Source: Herpetosiphon giganteus | GTDB lineage: Bacteria; Chloroflexota; Chloroflexia; Chloroflexales; Herpetosiphonaceae | Direction of reading: 5' to 3' | DNA length: 64,000 nt | Assembly (NCBI RefSeq): GCF_016907925.1 | Contig: NZ_JAFBCZ010000011.1 | Coordinates: 1 to 64,000 of the forward strand | In this document: positions 8,734 through 17,800 of the stretch, one piece after another | Position numbering within the stretch: the first letter of the stretch is position 1 | Layout of the letters: each line of letters starts with the position of its first letter | The notes under the pieces: generated by a model | What the model saw: the letters and a program-made list of their open reading frames with translations, nothing else | The model's database searches: none | Told to the model about the DNA's origin: nothing | Position numbers and translations under genes: made by a program

Positions 8734-10116
8734 ATGGCAACACAAGCCGAATTTGAAACATTGGTAGGCGAAATCGCCCAATTGTCCAATGCAATCCGCG
8801 AAGGCGGGTTGATTGATTCCGAAAAACTCAAGGCCGAGTTTGCGACCCAATTCAAGGCCTTGACCGATATGCAAGCCCAGCAAAAGCTGGAGGATGCCCC
8901 AGATCGGCGTGTACCTGGCGCGTTGGTTGGCCCCAACGGCGAAGTGCTATCGAAGAGCAACCGCTACCACGGCATGCTCAAGAATTTCGAGCAAGCTGGC
9001 AGCAGCCGCTATGGTGCAACCAAGGTCAAGCCGGTTGACCTCTGGATGGCGCACAACCTGATCAAAAGTGCCCATGCCCTTATGCCAAAACTCGTCAATG
9101 CCCCTTCCGATGATCTGGATATGGCAATCAAGACCATGACTGCTGAAGGCACAGGCACGGGTGCTGAAATTGTCCCAACCGATATGGCCACGCAATTGTG
9201 GGATGACATGTATTTGGCATCGCGCATTATTGGCTTGATGCAACCCATCAATATGACCAGCAATCCGTTCGAAATGCCCTTAGGCTTAGGCCGTCCAACA
9301 TGGCGCAAAGGCAAGGAGCGCACCCGCACCACAACCAGCGACTCAAGTACCCAAAAAGTCACCTTGACCGCAACCGAATTGGTTGCCGATCAGGAATGGT
9401 CATACACCCTGAACGAAGAGGCGGTCGTGGCGCTGATGCCAGCCATGCGTGCCAACTTGGCGTTGTCGGGTGGCGAGGCCATGGATGCCTTTGCCTTGAA
9501 TGCTGATAGCACCTTGGCGAGCAGCGGCAATATCAATAGTGACGACGCTGCCCCTGATGCCGATAGCTACTATCTCAGCGAAGGGCAAGACGGCATTCGG
9601 CATCAATGGTTGGTCGATAACACTGCCCAAAATTTTGATGCTGGTGGCGATGCGTTGGTTGATGGCGATATCACCTCAACCCTTGGCAAGATGGATAAAT
9701 ATGCCACTGATCCATCAAAATTAGCCATCTTGACCGATGTCAGCACCTACTTGGGCGGGTTTCTCAAGTTGGATACCGTAACCACCATCGATAAATTTGG
9801 CCCCAGTGCCGTGGTCTTGAGTGGGCAATTAGGCTCCTATCGCGGCGTGCCGATCGTGCTCAGTGAATCCTACAACAAGGCTGAAGCTGATGGCAAGCAA
9901 TCAAACATTCCTGCTGCCAATACGCTGGGTGGTTTTACTGCAATGAACCGCGCCATGTGGACTGTTGGCTTTATGCGCGACCTCTTGATCGAAGTAGATC
10001 GCGATGTGCGCGCTCGCACCTACATCATGGTCAGCAGCTTCCGTCAAGCTATCGCAGCCCATGGCACGCGGTCAACTGCCAAGCACACCGCTGGCTGCCG
10101 CAACGTCGCCGTGTAA
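8734..10116 (+). CDS. Major capsid protein, HK97 fold
   Basis: A 460-residue protein that builds the icosahedral head. An N-terminal helical delta domain (about residues 1-60) is followed by the HK97 body, with landmarks TAEGTGTGAEIVPTDMATQL, FEMPLGLGRPTW and, near the end, DRDVRARTYIMVSSFRQAIA. The last 20 residues are basic and Cys-containing, unlike the usual family end. A GAGGTATATCC ribosome region precedes the ATG. It follows the protease, and a hairpin follows it. Confidence 0.88.
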   Translation: MATQAEFETLVGEIAQLSNAIREGGLIDSEKLKAEFATQFKALTDMQAQQKLEDAPDRRVPGALVGPNGEVLSKSNRYHGMLKNFEQAGSSRYGATKVKPVDLWMAHNLIKSAHALMPKLVNAPSDDLDMAIKTMTAEGTGTGAEIVPTDMATQLWDDMYLASRIIGLMQPINMTSNPFEMPLGLGRPTWRKGKERTRTTTSDSSTQKVTLTATELVADQEWSYTLNEEAVVALMPAMRANLALSGGEAMDAFALNADSTLASSGNINSDDAAPDADSYYLSEGQDGIRHQWLVDNTAQNFDAGGDALVDGDITSTLGKMDKYATDPSKLAILTDVSTYLGGFLKLDTVTTIDKFGPSAVVLSGQLGSYRGVPIVLSESYNKAEADGKQSNIPAANTLGGFTAMNRAMWTVGFMRDLLIEVDRDVRARTYIMVSSFRQAIAAHGTRSTAKHTAGCRNVAV

Positions 10117-10127
10117 TCAATTTCGCG

Positions 10128-10149
10128 TCGCCCTGTGCGCGTAGGGCGA
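10128..10149 (+). terminator. Hairpin after capsid gene
   Basis: TCGCCCT and AGGGCGA (7-base arms, 8-base loop) form a stem 11 bases after the capsid stop. There is no T-run, so it may protect the 3' end of a processed capsid mRNA or give partial termination. Confidence 0.45.
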
Positions 10150-10171
10150 ACGCTCATTCTTTGAGGTAGTT

Positions 10172-10585
10172 ATGGCCAATGAATTAGATCGCAATGATGG
10201 CACTGATGTGACCTTGATCTTGAGCATCGCCAACCCCGCCGCCAGTGCCACAACTGCACTGACGTTTCCGCAGGGCACAACGGGCTTCAAGGTTCCCCCA
10301 GGCTATCAATTTCATCCTATCTGCTTAAGCGGTGCGAGCAATGCCGACTTAGCAGCCGGAACCGCCACGTTCGCGGTAACAGCGGGCGGCGTGGTGCTGG
10401 GCAATGGCCCAACTGCTGTGTTGAGTGACCTTGTACAACAAGCCGTTGGTGTGAAGCGTGTCGATGCCGCGCCAATCAACCCAGGTGTATTGGTCGGCGT
10501 GTCGGTTACGACCAACGGCGCATACGCGCCAACAACCGCTGACCTTGATGTGGTGCTGATTGGCAAATTACTGCCCGCTGCATAG
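10172..10585 (+). CDS. Putative head decoration protein
   Basis: A 137-residue, Ala/Thr/Val-rich, beta-type protein without Cys-rich or catalytic motifs apart from one Cys. Small beta proteins placed right after the major capsid gene are often capsid decoration or stabilising proteins. No family signature is recognised, so the call is by position and composition. A TGAGGTA ribosome site precedes the ATG. Confidence 0.45.
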   Translation: MANELDRNDGTDVTLILSIANPAASATTALTFPQGTTGFKVPPGYQFHPICLSGASNADLAAGTATFAVTAGGVVLGNGPTAVLSDLVQQAVGVKRVDAAPINPGVLVGVSVTTNGAYAPTTADLDVVLIGKLLPAA

Positions 10586-10611
10586 GCGATTGCACGTATA
10601 AGGAGGTTTTG

Positions 10612-10878
10612 TTGAAACTCGAATGTATTAGCGCCTACAGCAATAAACCACTGAAGGTTGCGTATGCCGAAGGCGATGTGTTTGAGGTTGATGAAAAAAT
10701 TGGCCAACACCTGCTGCACGATTCGCCAGATTCATTTGTTGACCTATCAGCACTTGAAGCTGCCGAGCAGGCTATGACCAAGCTGCAAACAGAACTCGAG
10801 CAAAAACCTGATGATCAGGGTCAAACCCAAGCGCCTGACGAGCAGGCATCAAAAGGTAAGAAAAAAGCAACGGAGTAA
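10612..10878 (+). CDS. Small head-region protein, unknown
   Basis: An 88-residue protein. The N-terminal 50 residues look folded (KLECISAYSNKPLKVAYAEG), then comes a Gln/Lys-rich charged tail. It uses a TTG start: AAGGAGG at 10600-10606 favours the TTG at 10612 over the one at 10609, whose spacing is too short. No family is recognised. Confidence 0.6.
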   Translation: MKLECISAYSNKPLKVAYAEGDVFEVDEKIGQHLLHDSPDSFVDLSALEAAEQAMTKLQTELEQKPDDQGQTQAPDEQASKGKKKATE

Positions 10879-10883
10879 GACCG

Positions 10884-11393
10884 ATGGCAAGTCTCTTAAC
10901 ACTGGCCGAGTTTCGCGCCGTGGTCACAACCGGAATCGACGATACCGCACTTGCAGTGATTGTCGAACGCGAAGAAGCGATTATGACGAGTCGCATTGGC
11001 GCGCCAAACGATGGCGTTGCCAGCGTCACCAAGGTGGTGCGTGGCGGTGCGACCAACCTCTATCTGCCGCATCGCATCGTGAGCGTGACCAGTGTTGAGG
11101 ATCGCGACACCGGAGCCTATTCCCCCGTTGCCAGCAATCTCTACGAGGTCTGGGAGGATGGCGGACGCATAGAACGACTCTACGTCCGCTGGGGTGCGCG
11201 GGTGCGTGTGGTCTATGTGCCCGCCGATGATCGCCCAAACCGCAAAGCAGCCACGATTGAGCTTGTCCGAGGCGCGATTGAGCGCACGGCCATGGTGCGT
11301 GAGTCGGTGGCCCAAGAATATAGCTACGAAGCTCCTGATTGGGAGCGTGAACGCACCCGCATCTATCGAACTTTAGTTTTTACGGGAGTCTAA
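10884..11393 (+). CDS. Head-tail connector protein, gp6-like
   Basis: A 169-residue protein that probably docks under the portal. It begins with LLTLAEFRAVVTTGIDDTAL, resembling the helical start of gp6/gp15-type connectors, and has a beta core. It lies in the usual place after the capsid genes and before other connectors. Similarity is judged by eye. Confidence 0.65.
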   Translation: MASLLTLAEFRAVVTTGIDDTALAVIVEREEAIMTSRIGAPNDGVASVTKVVRGGATNLYLPHRIVSVTSVEDRDTGAYSPVASNLYEVWEDGGRIERLYVRWGARVRVVYVPADDRPNRKAATIELVRGAIERTAMVRESVAQEYSYEAPDWERERTRIYRTLVFTGV

Positions 11394-11396
11394 GCA

Positions 11397-11732
11397 ATGG
11401 CAAACCAGACCGTTCAACCCAACGATGCCCGCCGGAGTTCAAACGGCTTGAATGTGACCGATGGTGGCACTGTCGTCAACTCCAGCGATACGTATTTCAT
11501 TCCCAACAATGGCCGCGTGGTCTTGCTTGTCACCTCAACCCCAGGTTGCACTGTGACCGTGCAAACACCGGGGACGGTCGATGGTTTAGCTGTGACCGAC
11601 CTGACCGCGTCAGTTGGTGCAACGAAGCAGCAAGCCATTGGCCCATTTCCGACCACCATTTATAACCAAGCCGATGGCACCATTCAGGTGACCTTTAGCG
11701 CAGCGGCAACGCTGTATCCCGTGCGAGTCTAA
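11397..11732 (+). CDS. Small beta protein, unknown
   Basis: A 111-residue, Thr/Val/Gly-rich protein that looks all-beta. It starts 4 bases after the connector gene. Composition resembles the putative decoration protein at 10172, so it might also coat the head or the neck, but no family is recognised. Confidence 0.5.
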   Translation: MANQTVQPNDARRSSNGLNVTDGGTVVNSSDTYFIPNNGRVVLLVTSTPGCTVTVQTPGTVDGLAVTDLTASVGATKQQAIGPFPTTIYNQADGTIQVTFSAAATLYPVRV

Positions 11733-11734
11733 TC

Positions 11735-12094
11735 ATGGCAATCGATCCACACCTCAATCACCGATGCGAGATTCAGCGAGCGGAAACCACGCAGGATGAT
11801 TACAACACGGACATCCTAGCGTGGAAGACCCTCCTCACCGATGTGGTCTGTCGCCTTGTAATCAAGGAAGAACGTGTGCAGCGAACCGATGAAGCCGAAC
11901 GCGCCGTGATCACGACCTATGCGCTGATGCTGCGCGCAGGCACGGATATCAAGCACGGCGACCAAATTGTGAATCTTGTGATTGATGGCGTTGCCACACC
12001 TGGCGTGTACCGGATTGATCAAATCAAGCCACGCCGCGCCAAGAGCCAGCGCCATATCACCTGTACTGTGGAGTATTTCCATGACCGACGTTGA
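11735..12094 (+). CDS. Head closure / head-tail joining protein
   Basis: A 119-residue protein with the look of SPP1 gp16/HK97 gp9-type head closure proteins: HRCEIQRAETTQDDYN at the start, a central WKTL, and a beta barrel ending GVYRIDQIKPRR. It would plug the head after packaging. Its place between gp6-like and gp10-like genes agrees. Confidence 0.7.
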   Translation: MAIDPHLNHRCEIQRAETTQDDYNTDILAWKTLLTDVVCRLVIKEERVQRTDEAERAVITTYALMLRAGTDIKHGDQIVNLVIDGVATPGVYRIDQIKPRRAKSQRHITCTVEYFHDRR

Positions 12095-12422
12095 ACGACC
12101 GACCGAAGTCGAACGGCCAACCATTGATTGGTTACTGGCAACCGGCAATGCGATCAGTATTCGGGGCCGCGTGTTTATTGCGGCTGATCAGATCGAAGCA
12201 TTAGTTGAAGAAGCACTGCCCCCCGAGCCAACGCCAGAACCAGAGCCGCAGCCTGATCCTGAGCCAACGCCAGAGCCGGTGCCAAGTCCAGAACCTGACC
12301 CTGAGCCAACGCCGGAACCAAAACCAGAAGGAACTGCTGATGCGCAAGCGGGTAAAGCTCGATTGGCGCGGCGACCAAACGCTACGCCAAGTGACCAACC
12401 GAGCCACAGCAGCACTGAATGA
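12081..12422 (+). CDS. Proline/glutamate-repeat protein
   Basis: A 113-residue protein. The first 45 residues appear folded (TIDWLLATGNAISIRGRVFI), then follows a Pro-Glu-Pro repeat region (about residues 48-85) that should be extended and rigid. The ATG lies inside the end of the closure gene. Its last 83 bases overlap the next gene in another frame. Because the repeat could be a frame artefact I keep the confidence moderate, but the N-terminal part and coupled start argue for a real gene. Confidence 0.5.
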   Translation: MTDVERPTEVERPTIDWLLATGNAISIRGRVFIAADQIEALVEEALPPEPTPEPEPQPDPEPTPEPVPSPEPDPEPTPEPKPEGTADAQAGKARLARRPNATPSDQPSHSSTE

Positions 12423-12684
12423 AATTGATCGCACCGCTGAGCGCCACGCCAAAGCCGAACTCTACCCAGGCCACGGCGTACGCACGGGTGCGCTGCGACG
12501 GTCGATTACGTCCATTCCCGCCGTCACGCGTGGGCGGCGCATCATTGGCGGAATTGGCACAACCAAAGGCGCTGTGAGCGCCTACGCGCGGGTGATTCAT
12601 CGCAAGTATGAATATTTGACCAAAGGCTTACAAAAGACCATTCCGAGCGTGATTGAGATTATCGAACGCCACATGAGGGGTTAG
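12340..12684 (+). CDS. HK97 gp10-like neck protein
   Basis: A 114-residue basic protein with the general features of HK97-gp10-type proteins: a basic helical start (RATAALNEIDRTAERHAKAE), then RTGALRRSITS and YARVIHRKYEYL, typical of the family. It would act at the head-tail join or as tail completion protein. The frame is open upstream to 12205, but AAGGA at about 12328 and the family start favour the ATG at 12340, which lies inside the preceding gene. Confidence 0.75.
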   Translation: MRKRVKLDWRGDQTLRQVTNRATAALNEIDRTAERHAKAELYPGHGVRTGALRRSITSIPAVTRGRRIIGGIGTTKGAVSAYARVIHRKYEYLTKGLQKTIPSVIEIIERHMRG

Positions 12685-12688
12685 CACG

Positions 12689-13144
12689 ATGTCCATGATT
12701 GATCCGATTGCTGCCATTCTGAAACTGTTCAGCGATAACACCAACGTTCGCGAGATTGTTGGAGATCGCGTCGCTGGCAAGCATAAGTTTGCCCAAGCGG
12801 GCAGCCCAAATGCATGGAAAACGGGAGAGTCCTGCATTGTTGCCAAAGATGATCCGGGCAGCGTCCCCGATATCGACATTGGCGATCATGTGGGCCGCGT
12901 GGAGCTGCGCTGTTATGGCGCAACGTCCGCAGCGGCGCGGAAGGTCTATAACACCCTGATCGAATTAATGCGCGCCATACCAGGCCGCACGACGGCCAAT
13001 ACCAGCAACGGCACGGCGCTGATCTATTTCCTCGTCATGGACGCATCGCCGTTTACGACCGTTGACCCTGATTTGTCGATCGATATGGTGGTTGGCTATG
13101 CCCGCTACCGTATCCATGAATATGCACTTGAGGAGTATCACTAA
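12689..13144 (+). CDS. Tail terminator protein
   Basis: A 151-residue protein in the tail-terminator position, between gp10-like and major tail genes. It would cap the finished tail tube and join it to the head. The sequence has helix-rich start IDPIAAILKLFSDNTNVREIV and a beta body with HVGRVELRCYG, in line with DUF3168/gpU-like proteins. The call is by context and overall form. The final A of its stop is the first base of the next gene's ATG. Confidence 0.6.
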   Translation: MSMIDPIAAILKLFSDNTNVREIVGDRVAGKHKFAQAGSPNAWKTGESCIVAKDDPGSVPDIDIGDHVGRVELRCYGATSAAARKVYNTLIELMRAIPGRTTANTSNGTALIYFLVMDASPFTTVDPDLSIDMVVGYARYRIHEYALEEYH

Positions 13145-13728
13145 TGGCTGGAACTGCAATGAGTCCTTACGCCCAACTGGTTGGCCCAGTTGACGTGTAT
13201 GTCGCCCCCTATGGCACTGCCGAGCCTGCAATCGATGCGGCAGTACCTGCGACATGGTACAAACTTGGCCCAACCACGGGCGATCAAACCATCGAACACT
13301 CCGGTGATCTGGAAGTGTTTCGCGATAATGATCACCAAGGCCCCGTGAAGGTCACGCGGCCCGAAGAAGATTTGATGGTGACGTTCACCGTGGTCGATAT
13401 GACCTATGAAAAATATGCCCGCATTATCAATAATGTTGGCCGGATTGCGACAGGAACCAGTGGTTCCGCCAACGTCAAGCGGTTGGGATTCAAGCGGGGC
13501 GCAACCCCAACCGAATATGCGCTCCTACTGCGTGGGTCAGCTGATAGCCCCTATGGGCAGTACCCAGGTCAAAACTATATTCCACGCTGTGTGCAATCCG
13601 GCAATCCTGCCCCTGCCCGTGGCAAGGCCACCCGCGCCGAGTTGGAATGTGAGTTTATGACGCTTGAAGACGACGCTCAAGCGAGCGACGACGACAAAAT
13701 GGGATGGGGCACCGTTCAAATCAACTAA
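13144..13728 (+). CDS. Major tail tube protein
   Basis: A 194-residue protein that should polymerise into the tail tube. It has the beta-rich composition and the early VGPVDVYVAPYG and KLGPTTGDQTIEHSGDLEVF stretches seen in siphovirus tube proteins. It comes directly after the tail terminator and before the tail chaperones, the conserved order. A G/C hairpin follows the stop, as it does after the capsid gene. Confidence 0.75.
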   Translation: MAGTAMSPYAQLVGPVDVYVAPYGTAEPAIDAAVPATWYKLGPTTGDQTIEHSGDLEVFRDNDHQGPVKVTRPEEDLMVTFTVVDMTYEKYARIINNVGRIATGTSGSANVKRLGFKRGATPTEYALLLRGSADSPYGQYPGQNYIPRCVQSGNPAPARGKATRAELECEFMTLEDDAQASDDDKMGWGTVQIN

Positions 13729-13743
13729 TCGATTGTTGTATCA

Positions 13744-13762
13744 GGGCGGCTCATCACCGCCC
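13744..13762 (+). terminator. Hairpin after tail tube gene
   Basis: GGGCGG and CCGCCC pair across a 7-base loop just after the tail tube stop and before the GGAG of the chaperone gene. With no T-run, it may stabilise the upstream mRNA or reduce read-through. Confidence 0.45.
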
Positions 13763-13786
13763 ACGAATCACGATAAGGAGTTTCCA

Positions 13787-14224
13787 ATGCCAAAAGAATT
13801 TACGCTGCTTAATCTTGCACCAGAACCATTGGTTTTTAGCGACTACGATGGAAATAAATACGATGTCTTGCGGCCTAACCAATTTGGTTTGCGCAGTCTT
13901 GCCATCATTGATCGCTTGCAGACGCAAATCGCAGCCCACCAAGCGGTATTAGCCGCGCTTGCCGATGTTGAAGTCGAAGATGATGAACATGAAACCGAGT
14001 ACGAGCATGCCAATCAGCAGTTCGAAAAACTCTTGAATTCATTCATTAAGGCCGTTGTACCAAAGGTGACAACCAAAGTCTGCCAACACATGTCACTGGT
14101 TGAAAAGCTGCAATTTATGAACTGGTGGAGGGAAGAAACCGCCCCAAAAGTGAAAGCGCCGGAGACGGCAGCGGGGACGACACTGGTCACGAAGCCGATC
14201 CGGAAAAAATCTTCGCGCGGATAG
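13787..14224 (+). CDS. Tail assembly chaperone, G-like (zero frame)
   Basis: A 145-residue acidic protein, the upstream product of a G/GT pair that coats the tape measure during tail assembly. The start (TAAGGAG 6 bases before ATG) is clear; the frame is open farther upstream but this start fits the ribosome site. It ends KPIRKKSSRG. The codons CGG-AAA-AAA-TCT near its end hold a run of six A, and a second frame (-1) continues past the stop. Confidence 0.75.
   Translation: MPKEFTLLNLAPEPLVFSDYDGNKYDVLRPNQFGLRSLAIIDRLQTQIAAHQAVLAALADVEVEDDEHETEYEHANQQFEKLLNSFIKAVVPKVTTKVCQHMSLVEKLQFMNWWREETAPKVKAPETAAGTTLVTKPIRKKSSRG
14203..14210 (+). promoter_or_regulatory. Probable programmed -1 frameshift site
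   Basis: The bases GAAAAAAT hold the zero-frame codons AAA-AAA at 14204-14209, four codons before the zero-frame stop. Slipping back by one base joins the G-like frame to the T-like frame, giving a fusion of about 248 residues. The heptamer is not the ideal X-XXY-YYZ form because its first base is G, but a six-A run can slip. Confidence 0.6.
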
Positions 14225-14532
14225 TGCGCTTTTATAACATCGACCCTGATCGGTTTTTCGAGTTACCCATTTGGCAAATTGACATTCTGTCACGCCAAAT
14301 GCCTGCGCTCGATGCAAGCGACCAGCTTGTCGGCATTGACGTGGCCACAGCACCACATTTAAAGCGCTCAGACTATCGCGAGAAGATTCGCCACTTGCGT
14401 AGCGTGGCCTTTACCGAGGCACGACCGATTGCGCAGCCGATGGAGAAAGAAGAAATCAATCCGGCCAAGGCCGAGGAATGGTTTGCATCCATGGGGATGC
14501 GCATCAAAACCAAGGAAAAGGAACCTGCATGA
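14209..14532 (+). CDS. Tail assembly chaperone, T part of GT fusion
   Basis: About 107 residues read in the -1 frame after the slip, beginning IFARIVRFYNIDPDRFFELP. The stretch FFELPIWQIDILSRQMPAL is typical of the T domain that binds the tape measure or tube protein. The frame is open back to an ATG at 14125, but that start has no convincing ribosome site and a GT fusion is the rule in siphoviruses. Its stop overlaps the next ATG (ATGA). Confidence 0.7.
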   Translation: MFARIVRFYNIDPDRFFELPIWQIDILSRQMPALDASDQLVGIDVATAPHLKRSDYREKIRHLRSVAFTEARPIAQPMEKEEINPAKAEEWFASMGMRIKTKEKEPA

Positions 14533-14705
14533 ACGAAAAACTCTTCTGGACAATACTCTATCGATCCTTATTGTCCATGGCCAATGCAATCAAGAAAATG
14601 TATTTAGACCCGAAGCGTATACCGCGCACGCCCATGGCCGTAATCGAACAAAGCCCAACCAAAGCTCGCGCATGGTTTCGCGAGCGCGGAACCCGAACGC
14701 AATAA
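14529..14705 (+). CDS. Small basic protein before tape measure
   Basis: A 58-residue protein whose ATG overlaps the preceding TGA by four bases, a strong sign of translational coupling. It has a hydrophobic stretch near the N-terminus (LFWTILYRSLL) and a basic C-terminus. No family is recognised. Confidence 0.55.
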   Translation: MNEKLFWTILYRSLLSMANAIKKMYLDPKRIPRTPMAVIEQSPTKARAWFRERGTRTQ

Positions 14706-14811
14706 CCCAATCGGTTAAGTAGCCGCCATCGCCGCACCACGCGCCCATGGCAAACCCGCACATCGCCACTATCCCGTGCCCATGTGTTTATCCCCAACGG
14801 GGTAGTGTGCG

Positions 14812-17800
14812 ATGGCAGAATTCTCTTTAGGTAGTGCCGCCCTTGGCACCGAAATTAATTTAGACGGCCTCTATAGTGGGATTGAGGAAGCTCATGGCGT
14901 AGCTGAACGTGGCTTTACGTCCATTGGCGGAACCATTGCCAGCACGCTGAAATCGGGCGTTATCCTCGCTGGCGCTGCCATTACCACGGCCATTGCAGGC
15001 GTTACTGCATCGGCCATGACCTCGTTTATTGGCTTTGAGCGCCAAATCCAAGAAGTGTTTACCTTGCTGCCGGATACCTCGCAGCAGGCCATGAGCGCGA
15101 TGTCCAGCCAAGTCAAGGATTTTGCCACGGACTTTGGCGTATTGCCCAAGGATGTTGTTCCTGCCCTGTATGAAGCCTTGTCCTCTGGCGTGCCCGAGGG
15201 CAATGTCTTTGATTTCTTGGCAGTGGCCCAAAAAGCAGCCATTGGCGGCGTAACCGACACCAAGACCACGGTGGACGGCCTGACCAGCGTCGTCAACGCC
15301 TACGGCGCGGACGTGCTAAGCGTGCAGGATGCCAGCGACCAGATGTTTACCGCCGTAGCCTATGGCAAAACATCCTTTGCCGACCTCTCCAATTCGCTCT
15401 ATAACGTGATTCCCAATGCCCAAGCGCTTGGCATCTCCTTTAGCGATGTGACAGCGGCCATTGCGTCCATGACCGCGATGGGCGTGCCCACGAGCGTCAG
15501 CACCACGCAGCTACGCCAGCTCCTCGTTGAATTATCCCAATCCGGTGGTGAGGCTGCCGAAACCTTCAAAACCATTGCGGGCGTGGGCTTCAAAGACTTT
15601 ATTGCCCAAGGCCACAATCTTCAGGATGCCTTGATCTTGATGGAAGAAGCGGCACGCCAGAACAAGGTCGGTATCAATGATCTGTTTGGGAGCGTGGAAG
15701 CCGGTGGCGCAGCCCTCGCCCTGACAGGCCGCAATACGCAATCGTTTAGCGCCGCGCTCGACCAAATGGCCAATAGTTCTGGCGCAACCGAGCGCGCCTT
15801 TCAGGTCATGGATCAGGGTATTGGCCGCTCAATTGACTATATCAAAGCATCTTTATCGACCTTGCTGCTTGATGTTGCCAATCGCCTTGCCCCCACCTTT
15901 GCTGTCTTTGCCGATTGGGTCCAGGCGCACATGCCGCAAATCAGCAGCATCGTGCTGGGCGTGTTTGATGCGATTGGCGCGGCGATTCAGTTTGTTAGCC
16001 CCTACTTCGCCGCCTTTGCGAATGGCGCACAAGCTGCCTTTGGCGTGTTTATCGACTTGGCCCAATCCGCGGTGAACTATGGACGCAACATTGGCGAACA
16101 GTTGGCCAACGGGATTTTGAGCGCTGCCAGCTCTGTGATGCAGGCGCTTAACTCGATTGCCAGCATGATCACCTACTGGCTCGAACCCCATTCACCACCA
16201 AAAATCCTGCCGGATATCGATACATGGGGAACGGAAACGGCCCAAGTCTGGATGGATGGCTGGGGGGAGGTCGATTACCAGATTTTTGACCAAATCGGGT
16301 CAACCATTGAATCGTTGCTGAAGTCGATGGTCGATACGGGCGTACTACCGGAAGAGGGTATGATCCCGATGCTGCTTGGCTCGCAAACCGCTGTGGCCGC
16401 AGCCATTGACGAATTGCGCACCACGGGAACCGTCTCCGAGCGTGCGTTCGCCGCTGTGCGCAGCAGCGCCGGAGCCGCAGGCGATCAGGTTGATCGCATG
16501 TTTCGCTCAATGGTGGCAATGGAGCAGGCCAACCGCGATGCCGCCACCGCGCAGCGCGAGCTGAACAGAATCACCGAGAAATACAACGCCATTCTGTCGC
16601 CGCTCGATGCGCAGCTGCAAGCAATCCGCGATCAGCAGGCCGATGTGCGCGATGCGCAGCGGGCCGCGCAGTTGCAAGAATTAATCAACAGCACGGGTGG
16701 CGACGAGGCTGAACGCCAAGCCGCTGCGCTGGAGCTGCAAGCCCTGAACCTCGAAAAGAAGATTCGTGACACCAAGAAATCCCAAGGCGCGGAGCAATCC
16801 GCTGCACAGGCCAAGCTCGATGCTGCTACTAAAGCCAAGAGCGTGCTGGAGGCTGACATTAGTCTGCAAAACCAGCAGATCAAGGCCCAACAACGGCACA
16901 ACGATCTGATTCAACGCCAGATTGCGCTGTTGAGTCAAGCGGCGAGCGCAGGCGGCGGTGGCGGCGGCGGCGCGGCTATGGACGATGCGGCCAAGAAAGC
17001 CGAGGCCGCAGCCAAGGCCCAACGGGACTATCAATTTGCCACGGCGGACACCGCTGGCAAAATCGCGTTGCTGCGTGAGGAACAATCCAAATATACCGAG
17101 GCTGACGCGGAGTATTGGCGGCTCAAAACCCAAATTACCAGCACGGAGCAACAGTACCAACGCGAGCTGGAGGCGAGCGCCGAATCGCAACGCGACTATG
17201 AGTTGTCACTGGCCGATACCGAAACCAAGCTTGCCAGCCTGAAGGCTGAGCAGAGCCAATACGCCGTCGGCTCTGAAGAATATAACAAAATCCAAAAAGA
17301 GATTGTGAAGGTCGAAAAGGAGCGTGAAAAGGCTTTAGCCGAGGTTGAGAAAAAGAACGCCGAAGCCGCCAAAGCGGAGCGCGATTACCAGTATGCCACG
17401 GCGGATACGGCGGGCAAGATTGGCATGCTGCAGAAGGAATTAGAAGGAGCGGAAAAAGGATCATCCGAGTATTGGCGCATTCGCACCCAACTCAATAGCG
17501 TTGAACAACAGTACCAACGCGAGCAGGAAGCCAGCGCGAAAGCAACTGAGGGTGCAGGCGGAGCGGCCAAGGGCGCAGCGGGTGGCGTGGGCAATCTCAG
17601 CGGGCAATTGGCCGATCTCAAGGGCGCAGCGGGGGCCATTCCCAAGCCCATTGAGGATATTCAGAAAACCGTCACCGATACCGCCCAATCCTTTGTTGAC
17701 TTCAAGGATCGCCAGCTCGAAGCGCTCGATGCCGCCGTCGGCTTCGTCAAAGAAAATCCCTTCTCAACAGCGCTACAAGGAATCCTCGTATCGCTTGGCA

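Noticed and set aside
12205-12339. Upstream extension of the gp10-like gene
   Set aside because: Product is Gln/Ser/Arg low-complexity from the other phase of the Pro-Glu repeats; the ATG at 12340 fits the family.
15853-16191. Long minus-strand frames inside the tape measure gene
   Set aside because: Shadows of a GC-rich coding strand with no ribosome sites or family-like sequence.
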